Shown in pieces: positions 12,261 through 23,660 of a DNA stretch of 64,000 bases. This DNA is from Cryptomeria japonica. Taxonomy: Eukaryota > Streptophyta > Pinopsida > Cupressales > Cupressaceae. The notes below the pieces were generated by a model. That model saw only the letters and a list, made by a program, of their open reading frames with translations, searched no databases and was not told the origin of the DNA. Where the stretch lies: positions 1 through 64,000 of the forward strand of contig NW_026729203.1 of NCBI RefSeq assembly GCF_030272615.1, written 5' to 3'. Made by a program: the position numbers and the translations under genes. Each line of letters opens with the position of its first letter. Within the stretch, counting starts at the first letter, position 1.

Positions 12261-13830
12261 ACTAAAGTAGCCCCCTCTTCATGCCTCATCATAGCATAGC
12301 TCGGGTTGGCTCACGAACCGGCGGCTCGCCTTCCGGTGGATCATAACTACCGTATCGGAAATAGGAAAGGGTGGAAAGCCTTCACACACTTGCCTAAATA
12401 AACAGATTCGCCTCCCCCCCACCCCGGGTGCTTCGATTCGTTGTAGTACCCCCCCCCATACATAGATAGGGGGCCCTCTCCCTTTGGCGTTTAGTTTCTA
12501 AAGAAATCCCCTTTGCTTGAACAGTGGACCGAACCGCGTACCATTCGAACAATGGTATAGGCGGGGGCAGGACCCGCAGTCTTCAGGTGGCGAGTCGACC
12601 CCCCTATCTATTCTACTCTACCCCGGCTATAGGTGGGTGCAGCCGTACAGCTACTGGCCATACTATGTACGTGACGTGACCGGTGTAGTTAGAATGCCGC
12701 TCTCTACCATAGTCTAGCCCTATAGTGATGCCGCTCTCTACTCCCTATTGGCCATTGTAGCATGATTGGCACTACAGTGATGCGAACCGATTGTATCCCA
12801 GTCCCAGATAGATAGATGTCTATCCCATATGACTGTGAAACCTACCCAACCGATTTCTAGATGGGTAGATCTTAGGGAAGGTCGACTCGAATCGATGGCA
12901 TATATAGAGTGGGGCTATCTCATGTGCAGAATGAAGCGAACCTCCGCATGGGAACTACCCTGGCCCAAGCACCCCTGCATATGCAGAGGTAGATGCCTTT
13001 GTAGGGGCCAAGCACCCCACCCTTCCAGAGGCAACTAGAATCCCCACCCTGCAGAGCCATTATAGTTGGGTGGGTGGGAGGATAGAGAAGCCAGGAGTCT
13101 GCTGGGCCAACGATTAATTGGTTGGGAAAGGTAGATGCCGTTGGATAAGTCCGTACTATAGTTCCCACCCACCCGGGAATAGAAGGTCCCCGGGGCCCAC
13201 CCATCCCGGAACTTTACTATTCCCTCCCACCCAATAGATGGGCCCTCCCACCCGGCTGTTATTGTAGGGCTAGCAAGCTGATTAATTACTCCCACCCACC
13301 ACTAGAAGTAAAGTTGGCATTTAGGCAGAAATCGTATTAGTCTTGGTATTAGGTTCGACACAACTTAACCCCCCACCCATCCCCACACACGCAAGTCTAG
13401 TTAAAGAACAGTAGAACCATTCCATGAATCTGGACCTTTCGAATAGGCCACGGGCCTTCCATTGCGTAATATCGATATCGAGTTCCGGAGCCAGTGGGAA
13501 GAGATGATGAACCGATGGCCCACAAGTGCTAGCATATATTCATATCCCGGCTGGGGTGGGGCCCAGGAGGATGAGGTGGCTCAAGCCCCAGTCCCGGATC
13601 CATGGGAGATAGCAGCGCCCCGTAGCAAAGGGAGAAAAAGTGGTTGACCTCGTTTCTGACGCGATGCGATTCGGACATTGTGATCTTGACGCCCTTCCCC
13701 ATGCGCTTGGAATCGACTCGTAACTAGTCAATGCGGATAGAGATTCATTTTACCTATCCCAACAACTAATCTACCTCAACTAGAATTCCCTCCCACCCAC
13801 CACTAGAATTGCCCCCCTCCCCGTTCCATG

Positions 13831-15135
13831 GTATAGCCCGGGAATAGTATAGTTCCGGCATAGGCATGGACGGGGAAGGCATAAGCATGGGTAGAGGTGG
13901 AGGCAGGGTTCATCGGGGGAGGGAAAGGCATAGGCGGAGCCAGTGGCATCAGAGCCAGATGCGCACCAGAGACAACTAGAATTCCCTCCCACCCAAAGAA
14001 CATCTGAGTTAGTAGCAGAGACAGGGGTAGCATCGCAGAGAGCCCTAGCCCGCCGCATTACTTTGAGGTTGAGAGCCTGGGCCCGGCCCTTAGAATAGTA
14101 GGGGCCCTCCCACCCGAACTAGACCCCCCACCCAGTAATAATTGTTGGTTCGGGCAGATATATGAGCAACAGTTCCAGTTCCCTCCGTTCGGTCGAAATC
14201 CATGACCAGGTGTTCCAGATCGGTCGCAGCCCCTAACCGGTGATTGACCCAGGAGCATACTACTCAATCCCACCCTCCCAGCATGCATGCATGCAGGGTG
14301 GCACCGGGAGCAAAAGCATAGCCTGTTCGAGATGCAGCTCGGGTACTAGTTACGGTTCAATATCTCCTCCCACCCACCCCTGCAGATCGATATCGAGATG
14401 CAGAGCCTATTCTTGTTCCACCAATTCCGGATCCGTCAGAAGCAGATATAGATTGGGGTGGGTTGGGGCTTAGTGGTTGGCAGAGGTGGGAGTTGGAACA
14501 GCAAACGCGCAATGGCAGGATTGAGATCGGGACTAAGATGCACCAGGGGTAAGGATAGAGCTATCTCCATCAATACCTGCCTAGGTCCTCTCGCCCCATT
14601 CATGCTGTGATCCGTACGAGACCAGGAGCGGGGATTGCAGCGTTTGATAAAGCAGCGTACCACCCGCCCGCCGCCCTTATTTGAGAAAAGCGAATAGCCA
14701 TCCTGTGTACTGCAGCGGAACCCCTACTAGCAGAGTTCATCGGGAACGGGGACAGCGGAAAGGCCGTACGGTCAGCTGCTTCGCAGCATTGAAGATGGTG
14801 AAAGCATGGGAGACAGGGATAATGGAGGCCAGAGCAAAGGTAGTTGATTACCCGGCACCACCCAAAGCAGTTAAGATAGCTAGAGTGTAGATGGTGGAGT
14901 GAGCGATAGAAGCGAAGGCATCACCATCATCATTTGCAGTATCGGGGTCAAGGCCATCAACGGAGACCTCCCCGCCCCGAAGCGGGAGTGGCGTATATAG
15001 AGGCAGGAACATGGATGGAGTCGACGGAAGCAGAGATGGGGGCTATAGAGACAAAAGCATAGGCATCGGTGGCATCTGATCGAGGTTACTCAGTTCGAGA
15101 TGGAGATATCCAGCGCAAGTGGTAGAGGCAGTTGC
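13831..15135. repeat. Low-complexity GSY/DP-rich repeat block 1
   Basis: This degenerate repeat reads, in pieces, as Glu-Pro-Val-Ala, Asp-Pro and Val-Val-Asp-Tyr-Pro on the plus strand and as Gly/Ser/Ala/Tyr-rich on the minus strand. Examples on the plus strand are AEPVASEPDA (around 13938-13967) and VVDYPAPPKAVKIARV (around 14841-14888). The frame shifts several times and is broken by TAG or TAA, typically after GCA or CCA where other units have a Tyr codon. The same family occurs at 24956-25760, 35157-35420, 48580-49055 and 58486-60800. Mosaic elements (14100, 14280 TGCATGCATGCA, 14370 CCCACCC) interrupt it. Confidence 0.55.
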
Positions 15136-18100
15136 CCGAACAGATACCGATGAGCCCCTTATCAATGTTGGATTGATAAATGCTTTTCCATATATTTCAG
15201 TCTTGAATCGATTATCGGCTTCAATGATTACCTAAGAATAGTAGGGTAATGGCATCAGCTTGCTAGAATAATCTAATAATAGGGGCGGGGCCGTTGGCTC
15301 TCAGGAGGGAGATTAGCCTAAGAGGTAGATGCCGCCCTACTATTCTAAAGGCCGAGTCGATGGGAACAGGGAAATTATGGCATGCTTCGGGTAGCAGCTC
15401 TTTCACGAATATCGGGTTCAGTCTCGCCCCGCCACCTTCCGCTTATTGAAACATCCCGCTTTCATATTCAGGCATTCATGCGTGGTGACCTGAAGATCTC
15501 CTGAACCCATCTCTCTACCCGTTTCACTTTGAACAACCACCTGACCGCTTAGATGCGATGGATACAGGGATTTCTGCTGAGCGGATTATGACATGGTCGG
15601 CCGGCTATTACAGAAAAGTGGCAGAAAAGTGGTGTGGCATTTATGAGGGATTGGGCGGGCACAGCATGAATCGATGCGGTCGGGGTGCTACATGCCAGTC
15701 TCAGTAGGTAGGCTCGCTTGTAAGTAGAGGATCTGTGTGGGGCGGAACCAATCGACGCACTAAGCATAGAACTTGCACCTTTTATCGCTCTTTGGTCTTC
15801 GGTTTCAGATGCAGAGTTTGGTTCGTCACTTCCGTCATGCCAAGCAGAGTCAATCGGTGCCTGATCTCGTCATGTGGGCGCAATCAATTCTAGTTGCCAA
15901 CTAGAGGCTCCTGGGTCCGGGGAGAAGGAAGACTATAGTTTGAGTTCCTCTGGATCAGTCCATAGTAGCTCCTTGTGTGATTCGTAAGCTATATAGGTCC
16001 CATCCAGAGGTCCGGATACTCCGCCTTCCTTCCGTAGGTGGAGATAGTGGCTTCATCCACGAATATGGTATAGGCCCCCGCCTTTTCACCCACCCACCAA
16101 CAACTATGCCCCCCCACCCTGCATAGCCTCCAAATGAGTACGGTACGGGCTCCCTCCTGGGATTTGTCGCTCCCGATGAACCCCGTACTATAGTTCCCAC
16201 CCACCCTGCTTGAATAGAACCTCGCCGAAGAGGTTTTCCGTATCTCCTTCATACGGACATCCAGCAAATAAGTCGTTTTCCGTAGACGAGAGAGTTGGTT
16301 AAGATCTGATTTCCTATAAGCTGATCGTTAATAGGCTATCTCTACCAACCCCTGCCGTACCCATCTATAGCTCCCCGATGGCTAAAACAAACAGATAGTT
16401 GTCCCTATCTCGACTCCGTGCCGGGATTCGAAGAAACACTCGACCTTTCTTGCCTCTTCTCCCCCACCCTGCATAGGAGCCATATTTCCGGAACTATAGT
16501 TTCCCACCCACCCGAACTATAGTAGGCATGTTACATATAGAATTGAGAATCTAGTCTAGTGGGGGGATAGGCGACTATGCCCCCGGGTGGGTGGGGGAGA
16601 TAGAAGTTGCGTATAGAATCTGGCGAAGATAGAGAAAGATTCTAGAGATAGCGGGTTAATGAATTAATTAATTAGTAATATATGACCTGGTTGAAAATGA
16701 AATGGACGTGAAGATGCAGGGGCGTAGTCCAAAAACGAAGGGGTGGGGGGGAATTCTACTCTCACTATCGGGCTGAGGAGGGAAGGTGATAGAGTTGGAG
16801 TGAGGATTGGTGGACTATAATTCAGCCGATTCTAGTCCGCTTTCGGCCCCTACTATTCTATGGGCTATTGCTTCCCTGCATGCAGGGTGGGCCCATGCCC
16901 CCCACCCAACCCCACATACGGAACTATAGTGGTGTCCTCCAGGTTGGGTGGTTGGGTTGGCCTTCCGGCCATTCCGGAGTGTGGTTGGGTCGATGAGAGA
17001 GAGAAGGCGGGGCCAGATATATAGATAGGGGGCGGTTGGCCCGGGGCAGTCGAGAGAGAAAAGGTTGGGTTGGTGCAACCTCTAGCAGGCTACCATTAAT
17101 TGGGGTGGGTGGGAGGCCCCTTTCCTATTCTGATAGGTTGGCGAGCAATCAAGGAGATAAGTTACCTGATCACCCTACCTTCTTTTCCTGCCTCTAATCC
17201 CTCTTCTGATATCTCCATCCCGTTCTGCCCTACTATTCTAAAGGGCGATCGCCTCCCCACTCCGGAATAGCCAGCCAACCAGCCATTCGGGTGGGACCCC
17301 CCCGGGTTGGCTCGGAAAGGGTTTTTTTGCAGGCTCTTCATCCGCTTCCTAACTGTCAACAGAAATTCTATACGTCACACTGCAACCAATTTTAGATAGG
17401 GCCCCTGCTGGATAGGGAGATAGGGATTGTATAAGGCCACCAAAATAATGGCCCTATCTACAACGGGGGCAGGGGCCTTCTTTTAAGATATGGTGTGGGG
17501 CTGGCGACTATAATGTGCCCCGCTCGGCGGCTCCCTTTAGAATAGTAGGGCATGTCATGGATTCATCCTAAACAAATTGCTCTGGGATAGTTCCATAAAG
17601 GCGATTGATGCGCAGGGTTCATCGGGGGATGGAATGGGGGAGCGAGGGCCTGGCGATAATGCCGGGCTTTAGAGCTCGCCCTTCTGTACGTAACATGCCA
17701 ACAATTAATCTACCTCAACTAGAATCTCCCTCCCACCCCTTTCTCGCCCAACTTGCCGGAACTATGATTCCCTCCCACCCCTACTATTCTAAGGGGGCGT
17801 TCCCGGGCTATAATTTGATTGGGGGCCGGAAGATAAGGGGATGGGCGAGTCGTTATTTCCCCCCTTTACATACAGTCGAGGGATGCTATCCTACCCTACC
17901 CTCCCCAGGGGAATGGGGGATATAAAACTCCTCAAAATGCCCTCTGTAGTATAGCCGGGGAACCCTATGATTCCCTCCCACCCAATTGAACCCCCCGCTT
18001 CAGGAGGCCCCGGCCTATTCTAAGGGGCCCCCCTACTATTCTAAGGGCGGCCCCATAGAATAGTAGAGGGCCTCCCGCAACTATATTAACCGGGGTTGGG

Positions 18101-18965
18101 TGGGACAATTTGAACCCGGCATTAACCTTCTTAATTATGGAAGCAGGGTGATAAGCAACGGCATTACCTTCCCAGCAACTAAGTACCTTAACTAGAATTC
18201 CCAACGGCTCTATAGTTCCCACCTCACCCAACCGCTTAGAATAGTAGGGGCCTCCCACAACTATGATTCCCTCCGCACCCCTGCCTGGGTATAGAATTGT
18301 TCCGGGGATTAGAGTTCTGGGAAGGTTAGAGTTAGTTGCTAATTATGGAAGCAGGGTGATAAATGCGTCCCGGAGGGCCCCTACCATTCTAAGGCTGCGG
18401 GAGGTTTCTTATCTGCTGGGAAGGCGGCTGGCCCCTATTATTCTATTATTCAGGGTGGGCCCCTACTATTCTAAGGGCCCTACTATGGCAAAGGGGCGTG
18501 CCCCAGCAGGGGGGAATTCTAGTTTCTAACACGTCGAAATGTGACGTATATAGTCTGGACCTGCCATTATAGCTATCCTACCCTACCCTACCCTATGTAG
18601 TTGGGTAGATAGGCGGACTGCATAACTCCCAAACTAAACTAAACTAACTAAACTGGTCCGCTTCCGTAACTGAACTATAGTTGCCCCTTCCGTCCAACTA
18701 AACTATAGTCGTGAATGCTTGCTTCAAAACAACCCTTCCGTCCAACTATGGTCGTGTTTCCGGGTTGCTTCCGGCCCTACTCAATTGTCGGGTTGGTCAT
18801 CTATCTCTATCTCAGCCAATATCTGCCCTACCTCTATAGTCGGAGGGTGTGAGTGTAAGGGGTAGCCCTGCAGGGAGGGTGCCCCCGCTCCTCGTATCTC
18901 TGTCTCTATCTGTGTAAGTATCTGTCCGCCCTACCTCTATAGTCGTAGGTAGTATAGTCGTAGGT
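15136..18965. other. Intergenic DNA: low-repeat 15360-15960, otherwise mosaic
   Basis: No gene is recognised. The part from 15360 to 15960 is free of short elements and has ordinary composition, with an unassigned 72-codon minus frame at 15549-15767. From 15960 the mosaic resumes: GAACTATAGTTCCCACCCAC units (16190, 16500, 18200), TACGTA elements (16528, 17365, 17681), CTAGAATTCCCTCCCACCC units (17725, 17975, 18190), and many hairpin elements, one of them embedded in GGGCCC arms at 18457-18480. An inverted pair GGCCCCTGC/GCAGGGGCC lies at about 17400-17475. Confidence 0.55.
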
Positions 18966-19130
18966 AGGGTGGGGCAGTCCCTCTGCTCTCTAGAGTAGGC
19001 AGGGTGGGGCAGTGGCTCTGCTCTCTAGAGTAGGCAGGGTGGGGCAGTGGCTCTGCTCTCTAGAGTAGGGAGGGTGGGGCAGTGGCTCTCTAGAGTAGGG
19101 AGGGTGGGGCAGTCCCTCTACTCGGGGGGG
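18966..19130 (+). repeat. 35-bp minisatellite, about five copies
   Basis: AGGGTGGGGCAG begins units at 18966, 19001, 19036, 19071 and 19101. The first three spacings are exactly 35 bp and the fourth is 30 bp, from loss of five bases (GCTCT). Each unit also contains CTCTCTAGAGTAGG, in which CTCTAGAG is palindromic. Unit-to-unit divergence is only one to three bases, which implies recent tandem amplification or concerted change. Confidence 0.9.
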
Positions 19131-22100
19131 TGGGGTGCCTTATTCTAGCAGGTTGATTAATTAAGGGGGGCCGGGAGGGTTAGATGATATTGGCTATTAA
19201 TAGGGTTAGATTCTATTGCCGGGTGGGGGGGCAATATAATAGAACCGCCTTGTTCCCAATGGCACGAGATGAATAAACAAGATCGGGCTTTCTATCCCAT
19301 CCCGATGAAGAGGCAGTCGAATCAGATGCTCCGCCCGAGATAGGAATTGCTCCATTCCGTTCCTCCTAGCCGATAAAATGAGATTAGAAGTATCACCCAT
19401 CGCCGTATGTGAAGTGGTTGCTCCCGATGAACCCCTCCTGTCTGCGAAGGCTTATGCGCGCTCGACTATTCGAATGAAGTGTTCTCGACCTGTTATCGGC
19501 GAACAAGATCCATTCTCCGGTAGTGGCCGAGGGGGGGTATGAAATTGGATCCGATACCGATCGAATCAAGGGGTGGGTGGGAGGAGAGAAGTTCTTCTCT
19601 GAGAGATTGATTCTCTGCATGCATGCAGGGGCACCTTTTCTTCCCACCCAACCCCGGCCAACTATATCCACCCACCCATCCCCTGCATGCAGAGATCGAT
19701 TATCAATTTGCTCGAATCGATCTAACGGTTATGAAATATATAGGGGTCCTCAAGCACACCCGGGTGTCATTTTTCGACTGACTATTGCTCAGAAGGGGCT
19801 AAACTAGTACTTTATAGTGCGAGCGAGGCACGGCATTCACCATTCCCGACTAACTCTAGTTCGCCGGTCCGGGTGGGGTTGGAACGGTTGGAAGGCTCCT
19901 GCTTAAGGAGCAAGTGGTGATCATAGGAACAAATGGGTATGGACGGGGCTTGGCGGATCCAATGCAACTCAATTACTTAATAGGAAGGCATGGGTTCTGT
20001 TCTACCTTGGCCGTGAATGAAGAGGTACCGAACTAAGTGCTATTCTATCCAGCATAGCAATAACACTTTAGTTGGATATTGTGAAAGTAAAGGCCCCCCT
20101 TTCATTCATTTCTACTGGACTCTAGTTACTTCAATCAGTGATAAATCCCAGGTAGGGGAGTAGGGCAATTTCTTTCGCCCGGTCGTGAAACTGCTGAATA
20201 AACAACAATTCTTCAACAGTAGCTCCTGGATCTTTCTTAAACTGCAAGATCAATTGGGTAAACTACTGGCAATAGAACGAACTATATCCTCCCACCCTAT
20301 ATAGAAAACCCCACCCATCCCGCCCTATATCCGGCAAAGCAGGGGTTCTAGCCATTTATCTATCTGTAGGGGGTTGCCGCCGAACCCCAATTAATTGAGA
20401 AAGGGGCGAAACTATAGTTCTGCACGGGCCCCTACTATTCTAAGGGAGTTCGGCACTCATCTGACGACAACTAGAATTCCCGGGGGTTCTAGAAAAACCC
20501 CCTACAGAGAAAGGCGGTGAGGGGTGGGAGGGCCTAATTTGAGCTAGAATTCCCCCCCACCCGAAAATTTGAGTGCTCCTCCTAAGTTCCCACCCCTGCC
20601 CCGACTATTCTAAGGGCGATACAGATAGATGATGGGCCGGGCCCTTCCGCCCCACGGGCCCTATGGATAGTAGGAATCGCCGGGGGTGAGATCCGGTACT
20701 CGACCGGGGCTCAGATAGGAAGGATAGGGCGAGATTGTACCACGTATATAATGGACGAGTGCCTTTGATTGATCGCCTCTCCTCCACTATAGTGGGGGGC
20801 CTCTCCTCCACAAAGAGATCTATATGTTCGTTCGAAGAGAGGGGGCTGGTCGGAATCGCCCGTAGGGCCGGGCCCTATAGATAGTAGGGCTCTCCTATAT
20901 ATACGTGATACAACTGATAGTCTACCTCCATTAGATCGATCGGAGCCAGCTACAGATAAAAGCCCCTGAACTCCTTGGCTTATCTCTTTCGGCGAATCGA
21001 GTGGTTCGGTATTATCTATGTAATACAATAGTCGGCACTCGAGATAGCTCTGACCGTCGACGCTCCGACCGTCACGCTCTGTAACCACCGGCTAACAATA
21101 GTTTGCGTGCGCCGGATGGTGATAATGATAATATGGACTCGGCCCGGCAACCCCCTACTATTTGAAGGGCAATGATACCGGTTGTCAGGTGGTTGAGGAA
21201 GTTAGGTTTAGTTGAGCTAGTCCTCCCACTGAACTGAACACCCCCGGTGAAGGATGGCCAACCGGGAAGAAAGGGCGAGAAAGGAAGGTGGTACCCTTGG
21301 CTCCCAACTAGAATAGTCATCTCCGAGATGAGAATGTTGGACTCAACTACTATCCTTCTTGGTTAGCTCAACTACTAGATTCTTTCTTTCCTGCTAACAG
21401 CTTCACCCCCGGGTAAAAGGAAAGGAGTTCACCCGGTGGTGCGGGATGGGGCAACACGGAAAGGAGTTCAAGGCCTCACTCAACTCCCTAATTACTGAAC
21501 TGTAGGATTGTCCAGGCGGGAACTTCTTTGTTCGAGGAGGGGGTGTAGGAAGGGCCTTCAGGTGGTGGCCTCCCCCTACTATTCTAAAGGCAATCAGCAG
21601 GTATTAACTCGAGAACAGAACTGCGATAAAAGTAAAGCTGGTTAAGATAGAAACCCCCAGGCAATAAACTCCCTCCCCCCAACTAGAATACCCATCTCCG
21701 AGATTGGCTCATCCTTCACCGGGCGGGGGTGCTGCGGGTAGGCTTCTTCTTTGAAGGCCATCCTACTTCTCGGGAATCAACTATAGCGATTAGAGGATGC
21801 CAGCCTAGCCTAAGATTCCCTGTTGCGGGCCCTACGGGGCAACTATCCCTGTTGCGGAAAAAAGGAGATCGAGATCGAGAAATAGAAGGTGTTCAGTTCA
21901 GTGGGCGAGATCGAGATTAACTATTTAGCTCTCCCTCAACTATTTACTAATGCAACTATCCATACGTTAGATCGGCCTTCGACGAATATGCCATAGCTTC
22001 CAACGGCATCTAGCTCTTTTAAAAGGAAGGTTCAATCAGAGGTTCAATCAGCAGGTTCAATCAGCGAGCATGCTTTATTTTCCGTTTGACAATAAACCCT

Positions 22101-22450
22101 GACCCTTTCAATAGTAGGGGGTAGGGGGGGCATGTTACGTATAGAATCTGGCCCTACCCCCTGCTGGCGAAATAGTAGTAGGGGCCCTCTACCAATAGAA
22201 TAGCCCTACTATAGTGGGGGGGGTGTGGGCATATTACGTATAGAATTGAGAAAAACTCTCTTTAGTTGGAGTGGATGGGAGGCTAATGTTGGTCTCAACC
22301 AATTCGACAGACTCTCTAGACCGAAGCTAACCTACAAGGAAGCAACGTCGACCTACTGATTGAATGGCTGTCCATCCATTCAAAATCTAGTTCAATCGGT
22401 AGAACCCCTATTCCCATCCAATGGTTCTCCACCCTCCTCCGCCGATTGAA
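19131..22450. other. Repeat-mosaic intergenic DNA
   Basis: No gene is recognised. It starts with a CTAGCAGGTTGATTAATTA unit (19141-19164). It contains an inverted repeat centred on TGCATGCA (about 19602-19703), hairpin elements near 20430, 20880 and 22200, three AGGTTCAATCAG units at 22028-22065 and TACGTA elements at 22131 and 22230. The minus frames 20711-21088 (125 codons) and 21072-21320 and the plus frames 19523-19807 and 21729-21920 have no recognisable domain and are crossed by dispersed elements, so I do not call them genes. Confidence 0.55.
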
Positions 22451-22466
22451 ACAAAACTTTTTTAGG

Positions 22467-23603
22467 TCACCTCCTATCCCTATAATAGAGTTTTAATACG
22501 GAGAGGATTTCAACGAAAGACTCGTTCCGTTGACTTTTGGCCAACTCCAAGCTTGTCTCCAAGGAGGCAATTTTGGCCAGGCCAAACTGCATCCGCTCCT
22601 TACAGAGCGGATCGCTCTGGCTTATTGACTGCAACCGGGCCTGGTATTCCACTATTCTGCGTTGGGAGTCCGCAATACTTGAGACATTCTGGGACAGTTG
22701 GTGCCATACACCATCCCCGGCGAAGTCTATGTGTGCATCGAATAGATCCTCGTGAGAATGATCTACCCCCTCCGCCGGCACTTTCTGCCTCCACCAGTCC
22801 CTCCCCGGCCAAACTTCCCCCTCCGCTGCTGGTGTTGGATTAACGGGATGATTCGATTGGGAAGATGAAGCCTGATTCCAACTAGCGGTGAAAAAATCGG
22901 CAATAGGATCATCTTCCCAACCGTCGTTCCCCTGGGCCTCCGCGTTAATGAAAGGGGACCCGAAGCCGAGTTCTGTCACCGCCCAAGACATAAATAAGGT
23001 TCCCCCCAGTCGTGCCAGGGGGATAAACCATGATGGAACTTTACCGCGCAACTTGCGCTGAACGATTAGACCATGTAAAATTCCGGCGTAGATAAACCTA
23101 TCGAGCGGAACTAGGATTTGTTTTTCAATAGGAGGTGGTGGATATTGCGGTTGTTTCGGAACTTCTGTGAGCCTAGCACCTCTATTTGATAGTGCCTGAG
23201 TCGCAGCATCAAGGTCTGACCCGGATTGAGCAAAGGCGGCCACTTCACGGTATTGCGCCGATTCGGGTTTTGAACTACCGCGTACTTGTTTCATAGCTTT
23301 CAACTGAGCGGCGGACCCAACGCGACTGACGGGTAAGCCAACGTTAATAGCCGGTCTAATTCCGCGATGGAAGAGCTCTGTTTCCAGACAAATCTGTCCA
23401 TCTGTAATGGGGATCACATTGGTAGGGATATAGGCCGACACGTCTCCAGCTTGTGTTTCGATTACGGGTAACGCGGTCAAGCTACCCGCACCTGTCTGGT
23501 CCGATCGTTTTGCGGCTCTTTCCGATAGACGGGAGTGCGAATAGAAAAAACGGAGGAGTGATGGGTTTATCCATGTTTGTCTCGGTAAGAGTCTATCCAT
23601 CAC
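22467..23603 (-). CDS. Chimeric ORF: atp1 C-terminal-half fragment joined to an unrelated tail
   Basis: This open frame has 378 codons. Residues ~19-165 are clearly homologous to plant mitochondrial ATP synthase subunit alpha, covering the part from FY-HSRL through [13 protein letters not shown] and [12 protein letters not shown] to PKQPQY-IEKQILV (about residues 300-445 of the ~507-residue protein). The Walker motif half is missing, and so is the true C-terminus. The first ~18 residues are not atp1. After residue 165 the sequence switches to an unknown tail: a hydrophobic stretch at ~192-214 ([17 protein letters not shown]) could span a membrane, followed by an acidic, Trp-rich region and a helical, possibly coiled end. 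Many codons need C-to-U editing to restore conserved residues. Start chosen at the first ATG after an upstream stop. It lies 57 bp after the preceding chimeric ORF, same strand, so co-transcription is likely. It cannot form a working ATPase subunit. A role in sterility is possible but unproven. Confidence 0.75.
   Translation of the reverse strand: MMDRLLPRQTWINPSLLRFFYSHSRLSERAAKRSDQTGAGSLTALPVIETQAGDVSAYIPTNVIPITDGQICLETELFHRGIRPAINVGLPVSRVGSAAQLKAMKQVRGSSKPESAQYREVAAFAQSGSDLDAATQALSNRGARLTEVPKQPQYPPPPIEKQILVPLDRFIYAGILHGLIVQRKLRGKVPSWFIPLARLGGTLFMSWAVTELGFGSPFINAEAQGNDGWEDDPIADFFTASWNQASSSQSNHPVNPTPAAEGEVWPGRDWWRQKVPAEGVDHSHEDLFDAHIDFAGDGVWHQLSQNVSSIADSQRRIVEYQARLQSISQSDPLCKERMQFGLAKIASLETSLELAKSQRNESFVEILSVLKLYYRDRR
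23109..23549 (-). pseudogene. atp1: atp1 fragment (C-terminal half, ~147 codons)
   Basis: This is the atp1-homologous core of the 378-codon chimera. Uninterrupted similarity runs through the nucleotide-binding-domain end and the start of the C-terminal domain. Sites that look editable (numbered in the chimera) are S22 and S27 (conserved Leu), H79 (Tyr), R108 (Cys, CGC), S111, P113 and S115 (Leu), S127 (Phe) and S139 (Leu); each is one C-to-T change away. The codons are therefore genomic and not derived from an edited, reverse-transcribed copy. It is a fragment, not a complete gene. Confidence 0.93.
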
Positions 23604-23660
23604 ATCCCTCCCCCCTAACTATAACCTGCCCCCCCCCTTTCCCTTATCGTAAAGATAAAG

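Larger units (their letters stand above)
7801..13830. other. Long repeat-mosaic intergenic DNA
   Basis: No gene is recognised over 6 kb. The segment includes a 20-bp direct duplication (CTGCCATACAATAACTGGAC, near 8160-8200), C/A-rich CCCACCCCCACC runs near 8730-8780, five copies of the TACGTA 18-mer (9167, 11190, 11765, 12018 and a variant), a GCCCCTACAATAATATACC hairpin (11671-11712), the 11512-11597 module shared with 34.5 kb, and a ~100-bp inverted repeat at 12159-12260. The many short frames are overlapping products of the repeats. AACCTACC steps near 9060-9125 form a short degenerate tandem array. Confidence 0.55.

Noticed and set aside
16405..16450. GCCGGGATTCGAAG resembling a tRNA T-arm on the minus strand
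   Set aside because: The rest of the cloverleaf cannot be completed.
18966..19130. Regular repeats considered as a CRISPR array
   Set aside because: The whole 35-bp unit repeats, with no unique spacers. It is a minisatellite in organelle DNA.
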